A DNA stretch of 64,000 nt from Pseudaminobacter soli (ex Li et al. 2025) (GCF_029892515.1 NZ_JARXVF010000005.1:338036-402035), one strand, 5' to 3'. Positions 46,792-58,583 are shown, counted from the stretch's first letter. Notes: generated by a model from the letters alone, not told the origin. Program-made: numbers and translations.

Positions 46792-47301
46792 TCAGCTTTT
46801 CGTGCCGAACAGCGGCGCCATCGCCTCGCGCTCGTTTGCGATGTGGCGGCGCAGGCCCGCGAAGAACCCGCGCAGCATGTAGGCCAGCGCATCAACATTG
46901 AGCGCATCCGGTCCCTGCCCGACGCGCCGCAGCCCCTCGGCAAGCTCGGCGGCGAAATCCGCATCCTCGATATGCTCGGTCTTCAGCCGCGCCACGAGCT
47001 CCACCGCCGGCTGGGCATTGCCCTGCGCGTGGATGTAGGCCGGAAACAGCACGTCCTCCTCATAGGCGTGAACTTCGCGCAGAAGCGGCTCCAGCCTGCC
47101 GGAAGCAGCCAGGCATTGGTCACGGTTCAACGCCTGCGGCAAAGAGTCCGCAATCTCCTCCAACAGATCGCACAGCTCCAGCTTCTCGGCGTGGAGCCGA
47201 CTAAGGATCGTCTCCCGAACGCCGGTGCAAAATAGCGAACTGGCCGATTCGTCTCCGGTTGCGAGAGGCGGTTCGCGTCCGTCTCCCGCTCTCATCGACA
47301 T
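46792..47301 (-). CDS. Hemerythrin/HHE-domain protein
   Basis: A 169-aa protein with a four-helix hemerythrin-like domain: HAEKLELCDLLEEIADSL, LLREVHAYEEDVLFPAYI and LRRHIANEREAMAPLF carry His and Glu residues suitable for a di-iron site. Such proteins bind oxygen or nitric oxide or help iron-centre repair. GGAGGAG lies 9 bases before ATG 47301. It is divergent from ccoN across the FNR box and convergent with fnrN, so it is likely part of the low-oxygen regulon. Confidence 0.78.
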   Translation of the reverse strand: MSMRAGDGREPPLATGDESASSLFCTGVRETILSRLHAEKLELCDLLEEIADSLPQALNRDQCLAASGRLEPLLREVHAYEEDVLFPAYIHAQGNAQPAVELVARLKTEHIEDADFAAELAEGLRRVGQGPDALNVDALAYMLRGFFAGLRRHIANEREAMAPLFGTKS

Positions 47302-47384
47302 TGCATGAACCTCCTCCTGCACAAGCTGCGTCGATTTTGACGCATCGTTGCGCACCACAAATGCACGCCATGCGCGGCCGCTCT

Positions 47385-47398
47385 TTGATCCAGATCAA
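47385..47398. promoter_or_regulatory. Perfect FNR/FixK box before ccoN
   Basis: TTGATCCAGATCAA matches the anaerobox consensus TTGAT-N4-ATCAA exactly. Its centre is about 102 bp before ccoN and 90 bp before the divergent hemerythrin gene, so FnrN or FixK could control both. Confidence 0.9.
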
Positions 47399-47493
47399 GG
47401 AGGCTTGTCCCGCTTGAGGCCAGTGTCGCCCCAAGGATCTGCGGGCTCGCCATGCGGATTCGTAGCCGTTTTTGCCTCATAGGGGGACCGTTC

Positions 47494-49107
47494 ATGAAAT
47501 TTGGTGTCGAAATCGTCGGCGTCACCGCCGCCGCCTTTCTGGCGCTGCTGGGGGCCGCCTTCGCAGGCGATGACCTCTTCCGTGCGCACATGTGGGTGCT
47601 GTTCTTCGCCCTCACCGCTGGCGCCATCCTGCTGATGCGCAACACGCGCTTCGGCGCGCAGCCCGTCGAGACCGACACGTCGGGCTATCTCGACGGGCCG
47701 ATCCGCTACGGCGTCGTCGCCACAGTGTTCTGGGGTGTGGTGGGCTTTCTCGTCGGCGTCCTCATCGCCGCGCAGCTTGCCTTTCCCCACCTCAACTTCG
47801 AGCCCTGGTTCAATTTCGGGCGCGTGCGTCCGCTGCACACCTCGGCCGTCATCTTCGCCTTCGGCGGCAACGCGCTGATCGCCACGTCCCTCTATGTCGT
47901 GCAGCGCACGTCGCGCGCGCGGCTGTTCGGCGGCAACCTTGCCTGGTTCGTGTTCTGGGGCTACCAGCTCTTCATCATCATGGCGGCCACCGGCTACCTG
48001 CTGGGCATCACCCAGAGCCGTGAATATGCCGAACCGGAATGGTATCTCGACATCTGGCTGACCATCGTCTGGGTCGCCTATCTCATCGTGTTCCTCGGCA
48101 CCATCCTGAAGCGCAAGGAACCGCACATCTACGTCGCCAACTGGTTCTACCTGTCCTTCATCGTGACGATCGCAATGCTGCACGTGGTCAACAACCTGGC
48201 AGTTCCTGTCTCCTTCCTGAGCTCCAAGAGCTACTCGGCCTTCGCAGGCGTGCAGGATGCGCTGACCCAGTGGTGGTACGGCCATAACGCGGTCGGCTTC
48301 TTCCTCACCGCCGGCTTCCTGGGCATGATGTACTACTTCATCCCCAAGCAGGTGGATCGCCCGGTCTATTCCTACCGTCTGTCGATCATCCACTTCTGGG
48401 CGCTGATCTTCCTCTACATCTGGGCCGGCCCGCACCACCTGCACTACACCGCCCTGCCCGACTGGGCGCAGACGCTGGGCATGGTCTTCTCGATCATGCT
48501 GTGGATGCCTTCCTGGGGCGGCATGATCAACGGCCTGATGACGCTCTCGGGCGCCTGGGACAAGATCCGCACCGATCCCATCGTCCGCATGATGGTCATG
48601 GCCGTCGCCTTCTACGGCATGGCGACCTTCGAAGGCCCGATGATGTCGATTAAGACGGTCAACTCGCTCAGCCACTACACCGACTGGACCATCGGCCACG
48701 TGCATTCCGGTGCGCTCGGCTGGAACGGCCTCATCACTTTCGGCGCGATCTACTTCCTGGTGCCGAAGCTGTGGAACCGCGAGCGCCTCTATTCGGTGCG
48801 CATGGTCAGCTGGCACTTCTGGCTCGCCACCCTCGGCATCGTCATCTACGCGGCCGCCATGTGGGTCGCCGGCATCCAGCAGGGCCTGATGTGGCGCGAA
48901 TACGACGAGCAGGGCTTCCTGGTCTACTCCTTCGCCGAATCGGTCGCCGCCATGGTGCCCTACTACGTGCTGCGCATGATGGGCGGCGTCCTCTACCTCA
49001 CCGGCGGGCTGGTGATGGCCTGGAACGTCTACATGACGATCCGCGGCCATCAGCGCCAGGAAAAGCCGATCCCCGGCATGACGCCCACCCTGCAGCCGGC
49101 CGAATAG
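47494..49107 (+). CDS. ccoN: Cytochrome cbb3 oxidase subunit I
   Basis: A 537-aa heme-copper oxidase subunit with about 12-14 hydrophobic helices, holding low-spin heme b, heme b3 and CuB in the inner membrane. His ligands lie in LHTSAVIF, in [12 protein letters not shown] (CuB), in GPHHLHY and in [11 protein letters not shown]. It reduces oxygen at the very low levels found in symbiosis or microoxic sites. ATG at 47494 follows GGGGGACC. Head of the ccoNOQP operon and just below the FNR box. Confidence 0.96.
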   Translation: MKFGVEIVGVTAAAFLALLGAAFAGDDLFRAHMWVLFFALTAGAILLMRNTRFGAQPVETDTSGYLDGPIRYGVVATVFWGVVGFLVGVLIAAQLAFPHLNFEPWFNFGRVRPLHTSAVIFAFGGNALIATSLYVVQRTSRARLFGGNLAWFVFWGYQLFIIMAATGYLLGITQSREYAEPEWYLDIWLTIVWVAYLIVFLGTILKRKEPHIYVANWFYLSFIVTIAMLHVVNNLAVPVSFLSSKSYSAFAGVQDALTQWWYGHNAVGFFLTAGFLGMMYYFIPKQVDRPVYSYRLSIIHFWALIFLYIWAGPHHLHYTALPDWAQTLGMVFSIMLWMPSWGGMINGLMTLSGAWDKIRTDPIVRMMVMAVAFYGMATFEGPMMSIKTVNSLSHYTDWTIGHVHSGALGWNGLITFGAIYFLVPKLWNRERLYSVRMVSWHFWLATLGIVIYAAAMWVAGIQQGLMWREYDEQGFLVYSFAESVAAMVPYYVLRMMGGVLYLTGGLVMAWNVYMTIRGHQRQEKPIPGMTPTLQPAE

Positions 49108-49116
49108 GAGCTTTAA

Positions 49117-49848
49117 ATGTCATTGCTCGACAAACATTCCATTATCGAGAAGAACGCGACGCTGCTCTTGGTCGGCTCGTTCCTGGTCGTCACCATCGGC
49201 GGCATCGTCGAGATCGCGCCGCTCTTCTATCTCGACAACACCATCGAGAAGGTGGAGGGCATGCGGCCCTACTCGCCGCTGGAGCTGGCCGGCCGCAACA
49301 TCTACATCCGCGAAGGCTGCTATCTGTGCCACAGCCAGATGATCCGCCCCTTCCGCGACGAGGTGGAGCGCTACGGTCACTTCAGCCTGGCGGCGGAGTC
49401 GATGTACGATCATCCGTTCCAGTGGGGCTCCAAGCGCACGGGGCCTGACCTCGCGCGCGTCGGCGACCGCTACTCCAACGAATGGCACGTCCAGCACCTG
49501 GTCGACCCACGTTCGGTCGTGCCGGAATCGGTCATGCCCACCTACGCCTTCCTGAAGACCACCCCGCTCGAGGTGAAGGACATCAAGTATCACCTCGAGG
49601 CCAACAAGATGGTCGGCGTGCCCTACACGCAAGAGATGATCGACAACGCCGAGGCCGACATCAAGGCCCAGGCAGACCCGAACGCCAGCACTTCAGATCT
49701 GCTGGCACGCTACCCCAAGGCCAAGGTCGGCGACTTCGACGGCAATCCCGCATCCCTCACCGAGATGGATGCTCTGGTCGCCTATCTGCAGATGCTCGGC
49801 ACCCTGGTCGACTTCTCCACCTATGACGACGCCGCCGGTAGCCGCTGA
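49117..49848 (+). CDS. ccoO: Cytochrome cbb3 oxidase subunit II (monoheme c)
   Basis: A 243-aa membrane-anchored cytochrome c subunit. One N-terminal helix (about residues 14-38) is followed by a periplasmic domain with heme-binding CYLCHS near residue 69 and Met ligand candidates in the VMPTYAFL segment. It passes electrons from ccoP to ccoN. Spacing of 9 bp to ccoN and 11 bp to ccoQ shows a tight operon. Confidence 0.96.
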   Translation: MSLLDKHSIIEKNATLLLVGSFLVVTIGGIVEIAPLFYLDNTIEKVEGMRPYSPLELAGRNIYIREGCYLCHSQMIRPFRDEVERYGHFSLAAESMYDHPFQWGSKRTGPDLARVGDRYSNEWHVQHLVDPRSVVPESVMPTYAFLKTTPLEVKDIKYHLEANKMVGVPYTQEMIDNAEADIKAQADPNASTSDLLARYPKAKVGDFDGNPASLTEMDALVAYLQMLGTLVDFSTYDDAAGSR

Positions 49849-49859
49849 GGGAGGACACG

Positions 49860-50012
49860 ATGGAAGTCTACACCGCAATGCGCCACTTCGCCGACAGCTG
49901 GGGGCTGCTCGTCATGGTGCTGTTCTTCACCGGGGTCGTTGTGTTCGCCTTCCGCCCCGGCAGCCGCCAGCAGGCCGAAGAGGCCGCCCGTATCCCGCTC
50001 AAGGATGACTGA
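49860..50012 (+). CDS. ccoQ: Cytochrome cbb3 oxidase small subunit (CcoQ)
   Basis: A 50-aa small membrane subunit with one helix (about residues 14-32, GLLVMVLFFTGVVVFAF) and a short polar C-terminus. It stabilises the oxidase. GGGAGGACACG lies just upstream of the ATG. It sits between ccoO and ccoP, as usual, and is short enough to be missed by gene callers. Confidence 0.93.
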   Translation: MEVYTAMRHFADSWGLLVMVLFFTGVVVFAFRPGSRQQAEEAARIPLKDD

Positions 50013-50014
50013 TA

Positions 50015-50878
50015 ATGACGAAGAGAGAGATCGACCAAATTTCCGGTGTCGAGACCACCGGTCATGAGTGGGACGGCATCAAGGAGCTCAACAACCCCAT
50101 GCCACGCTGGTGGGTGTTGTGCTTCTACGTGACGATCGTCTGGGCGGCCGGCTACACCATCGCCTATCCGGCCTGGCCGATGATCAGTTCGGCCACCACC
50201 GGCGTGCTCGGCTTCTCCAGCCGAGGTGAACTGAAGAACGCGATGGCCGAGGCCGACGCGGCCAAGCAGGGCTTTGTCGAGGCCATCGCCGCCAAGTCGG
50301 TGAACGAGATCATCGCCGACGACAAGCTGCGCGAGTTCGCCACCGCAGCCGGTGCAGCCGCCTTCAAGGTGAACTGCATCCAGTGCCACGGCTCGGGTGC
50401 GGAAGGCTCGCCGGGCTTTCCGAACCTCAACGACGACGACTGGCTGTGGGGCGGCAGCGCCGATGCGATCCACCAGACCATCGCGCACGGCATCCGCTAC
50501 GCCAGCGATGCTGACACCCGCGTTTCCGAAATGCCGGCCTTCGGGGAGATCCTCGAGAAGGATCAGATCCATCAGGTTGCAGCCTATGTCTTCAGCCTGA
50601 CCGGCACTCCGAGCGATGCCGCAGCGGCGACCGCCGGCAAGCAGGTGTTTGCCGACAACTGCGCCGCCTGCCACGGCAACGACGCCAAGGGCAACCGTGA
50701 GGTCGGCGCGCCGAACCTTGCCGACGCCATCTGGCTCTACGGCTCGAGCGAAGCCGACATCGCCCGCCAGGTGCGCACGCCGCGCCACGGCGTGATGCCG
50801 GCCTGGTCGGCCCGTCTCGGCGAAACCACCGTCAAGGAACTTGCAGTCTACGTCCACTCGCTGGGCGGAGGAGAGTAA
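50015..50878 (+). CDS. ccoP: Cytochrome cbb3 oxidase subunit III (diheme c)
   Basis: A 287-aa diheme cytochrome c subunit. One N-terminal helix (about residues 32-55, WWVLCFYVTIVWAAGYTIAY) anchors two periplasmic c-type domains with CIQCHG and CAACHG. It receives electrons from the cytochrome bc1 complex. The ATG is 2 bases after ccoQ and 2 bases before the ccoG start. Confidence 0.96.
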   Translation: MTKREIDQISGVETTGHEWDGIKELNNPMPRWWVLCFYVTIVWAAGYTIAYPAWPMISSATTGVLGFSSRGELKNAMAEADAAKQGFVEAIAAKSVNEIIADDKLREFATAAGAAAFKVNCIQCHGSGAEGSPGFPNLNDDDWLWGGSADAIHQTIAHGIRYASDADTRVSEMPAFGEILEKDQIHQVAAYVFSLTGTPSDAAAATAGKQVFADNCAACHGNDAKGNREVGAPNLADAIWLYGSSEADIARQVRTPRHGVMPAWSARLGETTVKELAVYVHSLGGGE

Positions 50879-50880
50879 AA

Positions 50881-52449
50881 TTGGAAACGCAGAGCATGGA
50901 GCGGGCTGACATCGAGCGGCTCGAAGCCGAACCGGTAAACTCGGCCAAAAGCCGGCAGCCGCTCTACGCCGCGCGCAAGAAAATCTTCCCGAAGCGTGCT
51001 TCGGGAAGTTTTCGGCGTTTCAAATGGCTAATCATGGCGGTGACGCTCGGCATCTACTATCTGACGCCGTGGCTGCGCTGGGATCGCGGGCCTTACGCGC
51101 CCGACCAGGCGGTGCTGCTCGACATGGCCAACCGCCGCTTCTACTTCTTCCCCATCGAGATCTGGCCGCAGGAGTTCTTCTTCGTCGCCGGCCTGCTCGT
51201 CATGGCCGGCATCGGCCTGTTCCTCATCACTTCCACCGTCGGCCGCGCCTGGTGCGGCTACACCTGCCCCCAGACAGTATGGGTCGACCTGTTCCTCGTG
51301 GTCGAACGCGCCATCGAAGGCGACCGCAATGCCCGCATCAAGCTCGACTCTGCACCCTGGTCGTTTAGCAAACTCTGGAAGCGGCTGACAAAGCACCTGA
51401 TCTGGCTCTTGATCGCGGTTGCCACCGGCGGCGCCTGGATCTTCTATTTCGCCGACGCGCCGACGCTGCTGAAGGAACTCTTCACGCTTGAGGCCGCGCC
51501 CGTCGCCTACATCACCGTCGCCGTCCTCACCGCCACCACCTACACCTTCGGCGGCCTGATGCGCGAGCAGGTCTGCACCTATATGTGCCCGTGGCCGCGC
51601 ATCCAGGCGGCCATGCTCGACGAGAACTCGCTGACCGTCACCTACAACGACTGGCGCGGCGAGCCTCGTTCGCGCCACGCCAAGAAGGCAGCCGCCGCCG
51701 GTGAGACCGTGGGCGATTGCGTGGACTGCAACGCCTGCGTCGCCGTCTGCCCCATGGGCATCGACATCCGCGACGGCCAGCAGCTCGAATGCATCACCTG
51801 CGCGCTCTGCATCGACGCCTGCGACGGCGTCATGGACAAGCTCGGCAAGGAGCGCGGCCTCATCTCCTATACGACGCTGAACGACTACCAGTCCAACATG
51901 GCGCTCGCGACCGACAACGGCACGCATGCCATCGACCCGGCCAAGGTCCGCACGCCTGCGGGCAAGCTGTCGGATCACGTCGCGCATTTCCATGTCCGCA
52001 AGCTGTTCCGGCCTCGCACCCTGGCCTATTTCGGGGTCTGGTCCCTCATCGGAATAGGTCTCCTCTACGCGCTGTTCAGCCGCGACCGGCTGGAGCTCAG
52101 CGTGCTGCATGACCGCAACCCGCAATTCGTGACGCTGTCGGACGGCTCGATCCGCAACGGCTACACGGTCAAGCTCTTGAACATGATCCCCGAGCCGCGC
52201 ACCGTCGTGCTCCGGATGGAGGGGCTGAAAGGCGCCACCATGACCGTGACCGGCATCGGCGAACATGCGCCGGAATCGGCCGAGGTCGAGCTTGAGCCGG
52301 ATCGGCTGAAGACGCTGAAAGTATTCGTCGCCCTGCCACGTAACGGGCTCGCGACCGAAGCCATGTCGTTCCGCTTCGTGATAGAAGATCGCGGAAGCAG
52401 TGAAACCGCCCATAGCGAAGCCAAGTTCCAAATTCCGGGGAGAAGGTAA
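50881..52449 (+). CDS. ccoG: Cbb3 oxidase assembly ferredoxin-like protein (CcoG/FixG/RdxA)
   Basis: A 522-aa polyferredoxin-type membrane protein needed for copper delivery or oxidase maturation. Helices near the N-terminus are followed by CGYTCPQTVW and CTYMCPWPR, then a ferredoxin domain with CVDCNACVAVCPMG and CITCALCIDACD for two [4Fe-4S] clusters. An Ig-like C-terminal domain follows. The TTG at 50881 has GGAGGAGAG upstream; ATG at 50896 is an alternative start. It overlaps ccoH by one base. Confidence 0.93.
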   Translation: METQSMERADIERLEAEPVNSAKSRQPLYAARKKIFPKRASGSFRRFKWLIMAVTLGIYYLTPWLRWDRGPYAPDQAVLLDMANRRFYFFPIEIWPQEFFFVAGLLVMAGIGLFLITSTVGRAWCGYTCPQTVWVDLFLVVERAIEGDRNARIKLDSAPWSFSKLWKRLTKHLIWLLIAVATGGAWIFYFADAPTLLKELFTLEAAPVAYITVAVLTATTYTFGGLMREQVCTYMCPWPRIQAAMLDENSLTVTYNDWRGEPRSRHAKKAAAAGETVGDCVDCNACVAVCPMGIDIRDGQQLECITCALCIDACDGVMDKLGKERGLISYTTLNDYQSNMALATDNGTHAIDPAKVRTPAGKLSDHVAHFHVRKLFRPRTLAYFGVWSLIGIGLLYALFSRDRLELSVLHDRNPQFVTLSDGSIRNGYTVKLLNMIPEPRTVVLRMEGLKGATMTVTGIGEHAPESAEVELEPDRLKTLKVFVALPRNGLATEAMSFRFVIEDRGSSETAHSEAKFQIPGRR

Positions 52450-52946
52450 TGACCGCCAGACTGATGCGCACGAGAGAGTTCACCGGCTGGCACATGCTGG
52501 CCGTCATGGTCGCCTTCTTCGGCGTCGTCATCGCCGTTAACATCGTCATGGCGGTCTATGCCAATACGAGCTGGACCGGACTGGTCGTCCAGAATGGCTA
52601 TGTCGCCAGCCAGGAGTTCAACGAAAAGACCGCCGAAGCGCGCGCGCAGGCCGCGCGCGGCTGGAAGGACACGCTTGAGATCGAGCCGGGCACCGTGAGC
52701 TTTGCGCTCAACGATGCGGCCGGCAGCAGCGTTGAGGCCAAGAGCGTCATCGTCACCTTCCGCCGCCCGGTCTACGAATCCGAGGACGAGACCTTCCAGC
52801 TCGCCCGCCAGTCCAACGGCGCCTTCGCCGCCGCGCACAACGTGCGTGACGGCCTCTGGGTCGTCGAGGTCGACGCCGATATCGGTGAGGCCCACCCCTA
52901 TCGCGTCGTCCATCGCATCGTGGTCAAGCAGGGGATATACAGATGA
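52449..52946 (+). CDS. ccoH: Cbb3 oxidase assembly protein CcoH/FixH
   Basis: A 165-aa single-helix membrane protein with a periplasmic domain. The N-terminal segment REFTGWHMLAVMVAFFGVVI is the family signature, followed by WTGLVVQNGYVASQEFN. CcoH helps assembly of the oxidase. It shares the ATGA overlap with ccoI at 52943. Confidence 0.9.
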   Translation: MTARLMRTREFTGWHMLAVMVAFFGVVIAVNIVMAVYANTSWTGLVVQNGYVASQEFNEKTAEARAQAARGWKDTLEIEPGTVSFALNDAAGSSVEAKSVIVTFRRPVYESEDETFQLARQSNGAFAAAHNVRDGLWVVEVDADIGEAHPYRVVHRIVVKQGIYR

Positions 52947-55210
52947 GCTGCTGCGCGCCGACCGAAATCGTCTCCGACATCGAGCGCGTCGAGCACTCGA
53001 CCCCCTCGCCCGAGGAAATGCTGCTCGTCAGCCGAACCCTGGGCGATGGCATTCGACAGAGCGATCTTTCCGTGCCCGGCGTGCATTGCGGCGCCTGTAT
53101 CCAGAAGATCGAAAGCGCCCTGTCGAAACTGGAGGGCGTGGCCGGCGCGCGCGTGAACCTCTCGACCAAGCGCGTCAGCGTTCGCTGGCGCGAGGGCAAG
53201 GTGCCGCCGCTGTTCGAGACGCTGGAACGTCTCGGCTACGAAGCGCATCTGTTCGATCCCGCCGCCGACAAGAAGGACGAGGCGCTTGCCGAGCTCATTC
53301 GCGCGCTCGGCATTTCCGGCTTTGCGGCGGCCAACATCATGCTGCTGTCGGTCTCGGTCTGGTCGGGCGCGGAAGGCGCGACGCGCGACCTGTTCCACTG
53401 GGTCTCGGCGCTGATTGCCATCCCGGCACTCGCCGTTGCAGGCCGCATCTTCTTCCGCTCCGCCTGGAGCGGGCTGAAGCATGGCCGCGCCAATATGGAC
53501 CTGCCGATCTCCATCGGCGTGCTGTTGGCCTATGGCATGAGCCTCTACGAGACCGTCCACCACGGCGAGCACGCCTATTTCGACGCATCGGTGACGCTGC
53601 TTTTCTTCCTGCTCATCGGTCGCACGCTCGACCACGTCATGCGCGAACGCGCCCGCGAGGCGGTGAAGGGGTTGGCGCGTCTTGCCGCGCGCGGCGCCAT
53701 GGTGCTGCGCCCTGACGGCTCGCGCGACTACATGCCGACCGAGGAGATCGAGCCCGGCATGCGCCTGCTGCTCGCTGCCGGCGAACGCGTGCCGGTCGAC
53801 GCCGAGGTCGAGGTAGGCACTTCCGATCTCGACTGCTCGCTGGTGTCGGGCGAAAGCGCGCCGCAGAACGTAGCCCCCGGCGCAACGCTCCGCGCCGGCA
53901 CGCTCAACCTCACCGGCCCGCTCACCATCCGCGCGCTGGCCGCCGCAAAGGACTCCTTCCTTGCCGAGATGGTGCGCATGATGGAAGCGGCCGAGGGCGG
54001 CCGCACCGTCTATCGCCGCATCGCCGACCGCGCTTCCGCGCTCTATGCGCCGCTCGTCCATCTCACCGCCTTCCTGACCTTCCTCGGCTGGATGGCCGTG
54101 TCCGGCGACCTGCACCGCTCGGTCACCATTGCCATTGCGGTGCTGATCATCACCTGCCCCTGCGCGCTGGGGCTCGCGGTGCCGATCGTGCAGGTGGTGG
54201 CCGCCCGCCGCCTCTTCGAAAGCGGCATCATGGTCAAGGACGGCTCTGCCATGGAACGCCTCGCCGAGATCGACACGGTCGTCTTCGACAAGACCGGCAC
54301 GCTGACGGTCGGTGCACCGAGGCTGGTCAACGCGGATGCGATCCAGCCGCAGACGCTGGCGCTTGCCGCCGCCATGGCCGCGCACTCGCGCCACCCGCTG
54401 TCGAAGGCGATCGCCAAGGGCGGCGCCGCCGCGCCGCACCAGGCCCTCGCCGACACCCGCGAACTGCCCGGTTACGGCGTCGAAGCCCGCGTGGGCGAAA
54501 ACCTCTACCGGCTGGGCCGCGCCGACTGGGCCGTCTCGGGCGGCAGTGCCGAGACCGGCACGGTGTTGAGCAAGAACGGCGAACTGCTGGCCGGGTTCGA
54601 ATTCGAGGACCGGCTACGCGACGGCGCGGCCGAGACCGTGCGCCAGCTCGCAAATGGCGGCGTGCAGATGGAAGTCCTGTCGGGCGACCGTCCGGCGGCC
54701 GTGGAGAAGCTTAGTGCTGCGCTCGGCATCCAGGCCTTCCGCGCCGGCGTGCTGCCCGGCGAAAAGGCCGATCGCGTGGCAAAGCTCACCGCTGACGGGC
54801 GCAAGGTGCTGATGGTCGGCGACGGCCTCAATGACGCGCCTGCGCTGGTAGCAGCCCATGTTTCCATCGCACCTGCCACCGCCGCCGATGTCGGGCGCAA
54901 CGCCGCCGATTTCGTGTTCCTGCGCGAGAGCCTGTCGGCTGTGCCTCTGGCGATGCGCATCTCGAAAGATTCGGGCCGGCTCATCCGACAGAACCTGACG
55001 CTCGCCGTGGGCTACAACGCGATTGCCGTGCCTATCGCCATCCTCGGCCATGTCACGCCGCTGGTCGCGGCGCTAGCGATGTCGCTCTCTTCGATCCTGG
55101 TGGTGGCAAACGCTCTGCGGCTCAAGGGAGCCGCCCGGCCTACAATCGCGCAGGCCGCTGGCAACGCGAAAATCGGCGGTGCCACGCTCGGTTCAATGGA
55201 GCCAGTGTAA
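52943..55210 (+). CDS. ccoI: Copper P-type ATPase for cbb3 oxidase (CcoI/FixI)
   Basis: A 755-aa P1B ATPase supplying copper for cytochrome cbb3 oxidase assembly. N-terminal HMA-type domain with VPGVHCGACIQKIE, then eight helices with the [13 protein letters not shown] motif, DKTGTLTVG phosphorylation site, SRHPLSKAI and GDGLNDAPALVAA. A Cys pair near the very N-terminus (MSCCAP) may add a metal site. Distinct from the efflux pump copA at 26506, which lacks an HMA and has YHS domains. TAATG overlap to ccoS. Confidence 0.93.
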   Translation: MSCCAPTEIVSDIERVEHSTPSPEEMLLVSRTLGDGIRQSDLSVPGVHCGACIQKIESALSKLEGVAGARVNLSTKRVSVRWREGKVPPLFETLERLGYEAHLFDPAADKKDEALAELIRALGISGFAAANIMLLSVSVWSGAEGATRDLFHWVSALIAIPALAVAGRIFFRSAWSGLKHGRANMDLPISIGVLLAYGMSLYETVHHGEHAYFDASVTLLFFLLIGRTLDHVMRERAREAVKGLARLAARGAMVLRPDGSRDYMPTEEIEPGMRLLLAAGERVPVDAEVEVGTSDLDCSLVSGESAPQNVAPGATLRAGTLNLTGPLTIRALAAAKDSFLAEMVRMMEAAEGGRTVYRRIADRASALYAPLVHLTAFLTFLGWMAVSGDLHRSVTIAIAVLIITCPCALGLAVPIVQVVAARRLFESGIMVKDGSAMERLAEIDTVVFDKTGTLTVGAPRLVNADAIQPQTLALAAAMAAHSRHPLSKAIAKGGAAAPHQALADTRELPGYGVEARVGENLYRLGRADWAVSGGSAETGTVLSKNGELLAGFEFEDRLRDGAAETVRQLANGGVQMEVLSGDRPAAVEKLSAALGIQAFRAGVLPGEKADRVAKLTADGRKVLMVGDGLNDAPALVAAHVSIAPATAADVGRNAADFVFLRESLSAVPLAMRISKDSGRLIRQNLTLAVGYNAIAVPIAILGHVTPLVAALAMSLSSILVVANALRLKGAARPTIAQAAGNAKIGGATLGSMEPV

Positions 55211-55359
55211 TGGCAACTCTCCTTTATCTCATCCCGATTGCACTGTTCCTGGGCGGGCTCGGTCTCGGCGCCTTCATGTGGTCCCTGCGAAGCGGCCAGT
55301 ATGACGATCTCGACGGCGCCGCGACGCGCATCCTGATCGACGACGAGGACGAGAACTAG
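55210..55359 (+). CDS. ccoS: Cbb3 oxidase maturation protein CcoS
   Basis: A 49-aa small membrane protein with one helix (LLYLIPIALFLGGLGLGAF) and the family motif MWSLRSGQYDDLDGAATRIL, ending in an acidic DDEDEN tail. Essential for heme and copper insertion in related bacteria. The start codon overlaps the ccoI stop. Last gene of the cco maturation cluster. Confidence 0.93.
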   Translation: MATLLYLIPIALFLGGLGLGAFMWSLRSGQYDDLDGAATRILIDDEDEN

Positions 55360-55395
55360 GCATCGTCGGCGAAGAGCCGAAAATACGCGCAGCCG

Positions 55396-55426
55396 CCCTT
55401 GAAACAGGATTCTCCCAGCGCCAGAT
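55396..55426 (+). promoter_or_regulatory. Possible RpoH-type promoter before groEL
   Basis: CCCTTGAA (55396-55403), a 17-bp gap, and CCAGAT (55421-55426) resemble the alphaproteobacterial heat-shock sigma factor consensus. The -10 differs at one position from the usual C-Y-A-T-N-T pattern. No CIRCE element is visible before the gene. Confidence 0.35.
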
Positions 55427-55452
55427 CACTTTCGCGCGACGCCCCATTTTGA

Positions 55453-57147
<1,695 letters not shown>

Positions 57148-57461
57148 GACCGGGCAGCCACAGCGGCATCAAGAGAGAGCATGGTTCCCGCACCAGGGAT
57201 GATCCCGGTGCTTGACTCCAGGGGGGCTTTGACTAGTTTGCGCCCCATGATGTGCATCATTCCGAACCTGTTCCGGCGAGAGCCGCAACGCATCAAAGCG
57301 GGCATCTAGCCCGGACGCGATCGAAGCCTGGCTCGCGTTCGGGGTTGCCAGGGTTGTCCAATTCCATCTGACAGACTGTTGGCCGCCGAGATGGCGCCGT
57401 TCGCCATTGCATTTCCCAACGCGTTCGTCCCGCCAGACCGGCGGGCCGCAGACATTGAAAC
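57148..57461. other. Non-coding gap between groEL and nspC
   Basis: About 310 bp without a supported gene. Frames here are shadows of adjoining genes. No clear terminator or repeat was seen; two TTGACT sequences (around 57212 and 57229) could belong to the promoter of the polyamine genes, but no convincing -10 follows. Confidence 0.5.
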
Positions 57462-58583
57462 ATGACCCAGGGTAGCGCCGAAACGATGATCCAGACCCCC
57501 TACTACCTCATCGACAAGACCCGCCTTCTGCCGAACATGGAAAAGATCGCCTATGTGCGCGAGCATTCCGGCGCCAAGTTGCTTCTGGCGCTGAAATGCT
57601 TCGCCACCTGGTCGGTGTTCGACCTGATGCGCGACTATATGGATGGCACGACCTCCTCCTCGCTGAACGAGGTCCGGCTCGGCCGCGAGAAATTCGGCGG
57701 CGAGACGCACGCCTATTCGGTCGCCTATGCCGATCACGAGATCGACGAGGTGATCGCCAATGCCGACAAGATCATCTTCAATTCCATCGGCCAGCTGGAG
57801 CGTTTTGCCGACAAGGCGAGCGGCCTTGCGCGCGGCCTGCGCCTCAACCCGCAGATCAGCTCGTCGAGCTTCGATCTCGCCGATCCCGCGCGCCCCTTCA
57901 GCCGCCTGGGCGAATGGGACGTGGCCAGGATCGAGACCGTCATGGACCGCGTCAACGGCTTCATGATCCACAACAACTGCGAGAACAAGGATTTTGGCCT
58001 GTTCGACCGCATGCTCTCGCAGATCGAGGAAAGGTTCGGCTCGCTGCTCGGCCGCGTCGAGTGGGTCAGCCTTGGCGGCGGCATCCACTTCACCGGCGAG
58101 GGCTATCCGCTCGACGCCTTCTGCGCGCGGCTGAAGGCCTTCTCCGAGCGCCACGGCGTGCAGGTCTATCTCGAGCCCGGCGAGGCCTCAATCACCAAGA
58201 GCACCACACTGGAAGTGACCGTGCTTGACACGCTGAACAACGGCAAGAACCTCGCCATCGTCGACAGCTCGATCGAGGCCCACATGCTGGACCTCTTGAT
58301 CTACCGCGAGAACGCGAAGGTCGAGCCCAACACCGGCGAGCACAGCTACATGATCTGCGGCAAGTCGTGCCTGGCGGGAGACATCTTCGGCGAGTTCCGC
58401 TTCGAAAGGGAACTGAAGGTGGGCGACCGCATTTCGATCCAGGACGCCGCCGGTTACACGATGGTCAAAAAGAACTGGTTCAACGGCGTGCGCATGCCGT
58501 CGATCGCGGTGCGCGAGCTGGACGGCACGGTCCGCGTGGTGCGCGAGTTCGGTTTTGAGGATTACGTCGCGAGCCTTTCATAA
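57462..58583 (+). CDS. nspC: Carboxynorspermidine/carboxyspermidine decarboxylase
   Basis: A 373-aa PLP decarboxylase of the alanine-racemase-like fold, producing spermidine (or norspermidine) from its carboxy-precursor. The PLP lysine is in LLLALKCFATWSVF near residue 45; SSSLNEVRLG, LGGGIHFTGEGYP, EPGEASI and CGKSCLAGDIFGEF carry the remaining active-site residues. The next gene makes its substrate. The ATG at 57462 has no clear ribosome-binding site; ATG 57486 is an alternative. Confidence 0.88.
   Translation: MTQGSAETMIQTPYYLIDKTRLLPNMEKIAYVREHSGAKLLLALKCFATWSVFDLMRDYMDGTTSSSLNEVRLGREKFGGETHAYSVAYADHEIDEVIANADKIIFNSIGQLERFADKASGLARGLRLNPQISSSSFDLADPARPFSRLGEWDVARIETVMDRVNGFMIHNNCENKDFGLFDRMLSQIEERFGSLLGRVEWVSLGGGIHFTGEGYPLDAFCARLKAFSERHGVQVYLEPGEASITKSTTLEVTVLDTLNNGKNLAIVDSSIEAHMLDLLIYRENAKVEPNTGEHSYMICGKSCLAGDIFGEFRFERELKVGDRISIQDAAGYTMVKKNWFNGVRMPSIAVRELDGTVRVVREFGFEDYVASLS

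Noticed and set aside
47395..49050. 551-codon minus-strand frame opposite ccoN
   Set aside because: Antisense shadow; ccoN has all heme and copper ligands.
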